DNA of 14,000 nt from Flavobacteriales bacterium (GTDB lineage Bacteria > Bacteroidota > Bacteroidia > Flavobacteriales_D > Parvicellaceae). The notes under the pieces were generated by a model that saw only the letters and a program-made list of their open reading frames with translations, had not been told where the DNA came from and did no database searches. The position numbers and the translations under genes were made by a program. The stretch lies in assembly GCA_027047735.1 (NCBI GenBank), contig JALTUD010000540.1, positions 1 through 14,000 on the forward strand. Direction: 5' to 3'. Below are positions 12,647 through 14,000 of this stretch, piece by piece; within the stretch, counting starts at the first letter, position 1, and every line of letters starts with the position of its first letter.

Positions 12647-14000
12647 TCAATGCTTAACGAGTATTTTTTTAACATACATTTCGTTATAAGTGTATAACTT
12701 TAGCTGATAAATTCCATTTACTAACTTGCTTACATCTACATTTATTTCGTTAACTGATAGGTTGTCAAATGATTGAACGATTCTACCTCTTAAATCTGTT
12801 ACTTCAAAACGATGGATTGAGGTGTTGGTTTTTATATATAGAGTTTCTTGTACCGGATTGGGATAGGCGAAAAACTGCTGTTGTTCTTGTTTTACTCCCG
12901 TACTTAAAAACATAATAGTATCAGAATAGGATTGACAACCGAAATTATTTTCCAGAATGGCATAATAATCTCCGTTTTGTTGCGCTATAACTATTGAATC
13001 TAATGAGCTTGTTATCGGATTTCCGTCTAAATACCATTGAACGTTAGTATTGCCAACGTTCGTTAAAATGATTGAATCTAAATTTACAGCGATTGTGGGT
13101 GTCTGAGGATTAGGGTATTCGACAACTTGAACAAAAGTAGTATCACTCCAGCATCCTGAAGTATCAGCTGCTTGTACAAAATACAACCCTGAACTATCAA
13201 TCATCCAATTTTGCAAGGTGTCGGTCGCGTTCCAATTGTATTGCTCGAACGTTTCCGATAAAGTAAGCACCGTACTGTCTCCTTCGCAAAAGGATAAATC
13301 ACCCGCTACGTTTACCGTAAAACGCAGGGCATTTAACGTGTTAAAACCGTCCAACTTTCCATTTCCAAATGAAACATTTGGTAATTGTCCCGTAAAAGTA
13401 TCTGAATATGCTGTTGTAATTAAGGCTTGCTTAAAGCGTTCGGGCGTTAATTGGTTACATTTTTCTAAAGCCAAAGCTCCAACTCCTGCAACGATTGGAC
13501 TTGCCATGGAAGTTCCTCCGTTTCTTCGGTGCATTCCTCCGATAGCTAATGTTGAATCAAGCGGTGGATGGGTTAGGTAATAATTTATCAAATTTAAAGG
13601 CATGGCTGAATTTACTCCGTGTCCTGACGCTGCAATCTCCGGCTTAAGACGACCATCACGTGTAGGACCACGACTGGAAGTTTCTGCAATTTTACCGCGA
13701 ATACCTCCGTTCGATGTCCACGTGGTATCCAAATTAACATATCCGCTATCGTTGTAATAATTCCCTACTGCAATCACACTTGGTAAACATTGGAAAGAAC
13801 TCACAATAGTTTGTAAACTATCGGGGAAAGAGTATTTGGAAATATCTGTAAAATTACTAACTCCTGAGACATCATCAACTATATCAGAAAGACCAAAAAT
13901 AGAAGACGACCAACAATCAAACTTTCCTGTCCCGGTTGTTTCAAAGCGGAAATGATATTGAGCAGAATCGGGTGAAGGTAAATAGACTTGCAAGAGATAT
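12647..14000 (-). CDS. Subtilisin-like S8 serine protease with T9SS sorting domain (N-terminus outside window)
   Basis: Secreted protease; the frame stays open to the right edge, so the signal peptide and the catalytic Asp and His lie beyond it. The visible 448+ residues hold SSRGPTRDGRLKPEIAASG at 106-124 of the visible part and the nucleophile block GGTSMASPIVAG with Ser about 162, both diagnostic of the S8 family. Next come two beta-rich, Ig-like or PKD-like stretches (about 228-365, with SFCEGDSTVLTL and VQWYLDGNPI). A final 75-residue T9SS type A sorting domain has AYPNPVQETLYI, RFEVTDLRGRIVQSF, LVNGIYQLKLYT and a C-terminal KKILVKH. T9SS cargo crosses the outer membrane and is released or anchored at the surface. 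The only Met-like start in view is a TTG at 13991-13993, in mid-domain, and is not used. Confidence 0.93.
   Translation of the reverse strand, partial: YLLQVYLPSPDSAQYHFRFETTGTGKFDCWSSSIFGLSDIVDDVSGVSNFTDISKYSFPDSLQTIVSSFQCLPSVIAVGNYYNDSGYVNLDTTWTSNGGIRGKIAETSSRGPTRDGRLKPEIAASGHGVNSAMPLNLINYYLTHPPLDSTLAIGGMHRRNGGTSMASPIVAGVGALALEKCNQLTPERFKQALITTAYSDTFTGQLPNVSFGNGKLDGFNTLNALRFTVNVAGDLSFCEGDSTVLTLSETFEQYNWNATDTLQNWMIDSSGLYFVQAADTSGCWSDTTFVQVVEYPNPQTPTIAVNLDSIILTNVGNTNVQWYLDGNPITSSLDSIVIAQQNGDYYAILENNFGCQSYSDTIMFLSTGVKQEQQQFFAYPNPVQETLYIKTNTSIHRFEVTDLRGRIVQSFDNLSVNEINVDVSKLVNGIYQLKLYTYNEMYVKKILVKH

Overview
The window looks like chromosome of a low-GC Bacteroidota bacterium, most likely a flavobacterium-type organism. 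The signs are a secreted subtilisin-like protease with a type IX secretion (T9SS) C-terminal sorting domain, a DUF5606 protein, and several start-proximal boxes that fit the Bacteroidota -7 promoter consensus TAnnTTTG. Start codons have A-rich leaders rather than strong Shine-Dalgarno sites. This taxonomic call is inference from gene content; there is no rRNA here.

Left part (1-7062), read on the minus strand: sbcD, then an AbiE-type toxin-antitoxin pair (abiEi, abiEii), then sbcC. SbcC and SbcD form one DNA-end-processing nuclease and are usually adjacent, so here the AbiE pair sits inside the locus. The end of abiEii is frameshifted at an A8 run: the family's usual C-terminal segment continues in another frame up to and across the sbcC start. 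A self-complementary operator-like site lies just upstream of abiEi.

Middle (7063-8528): a divergent membrane-anchored helix-hairpin-helix protein (plus strand) ends at a strong bidirectional terminator shared with a convergent cold-shock protein gene.

Right part, minus strand: a compact operon of saccharopine-dehydrogenase family gene, two-TM membrane protein and surE (11665 down to 8960), then a DUF5606 gene downstream of a truncated T9SS-exported S8 protease that runs off the right edge.

The most unusual content is intergenic. Three copies of a ~140-nt element (5709-5848 plus, 8643-8781 minus, 12038-12177 plus) share invariant single-stranded blocks, while the arms of two hairpins differ between copies with compensatory base changes, G-U pairs on one strand only, and a GNRA tetraloop. 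This is strong evidence for a structured RNA. Two of the three copies are joined to a second ~140-160-nt repeat with an AT-rich hairpin and a GCGTTAGGGAT palindrome; a third copy of that second repeat starts at the left edge of the window, which predicts another structured element just outside it.
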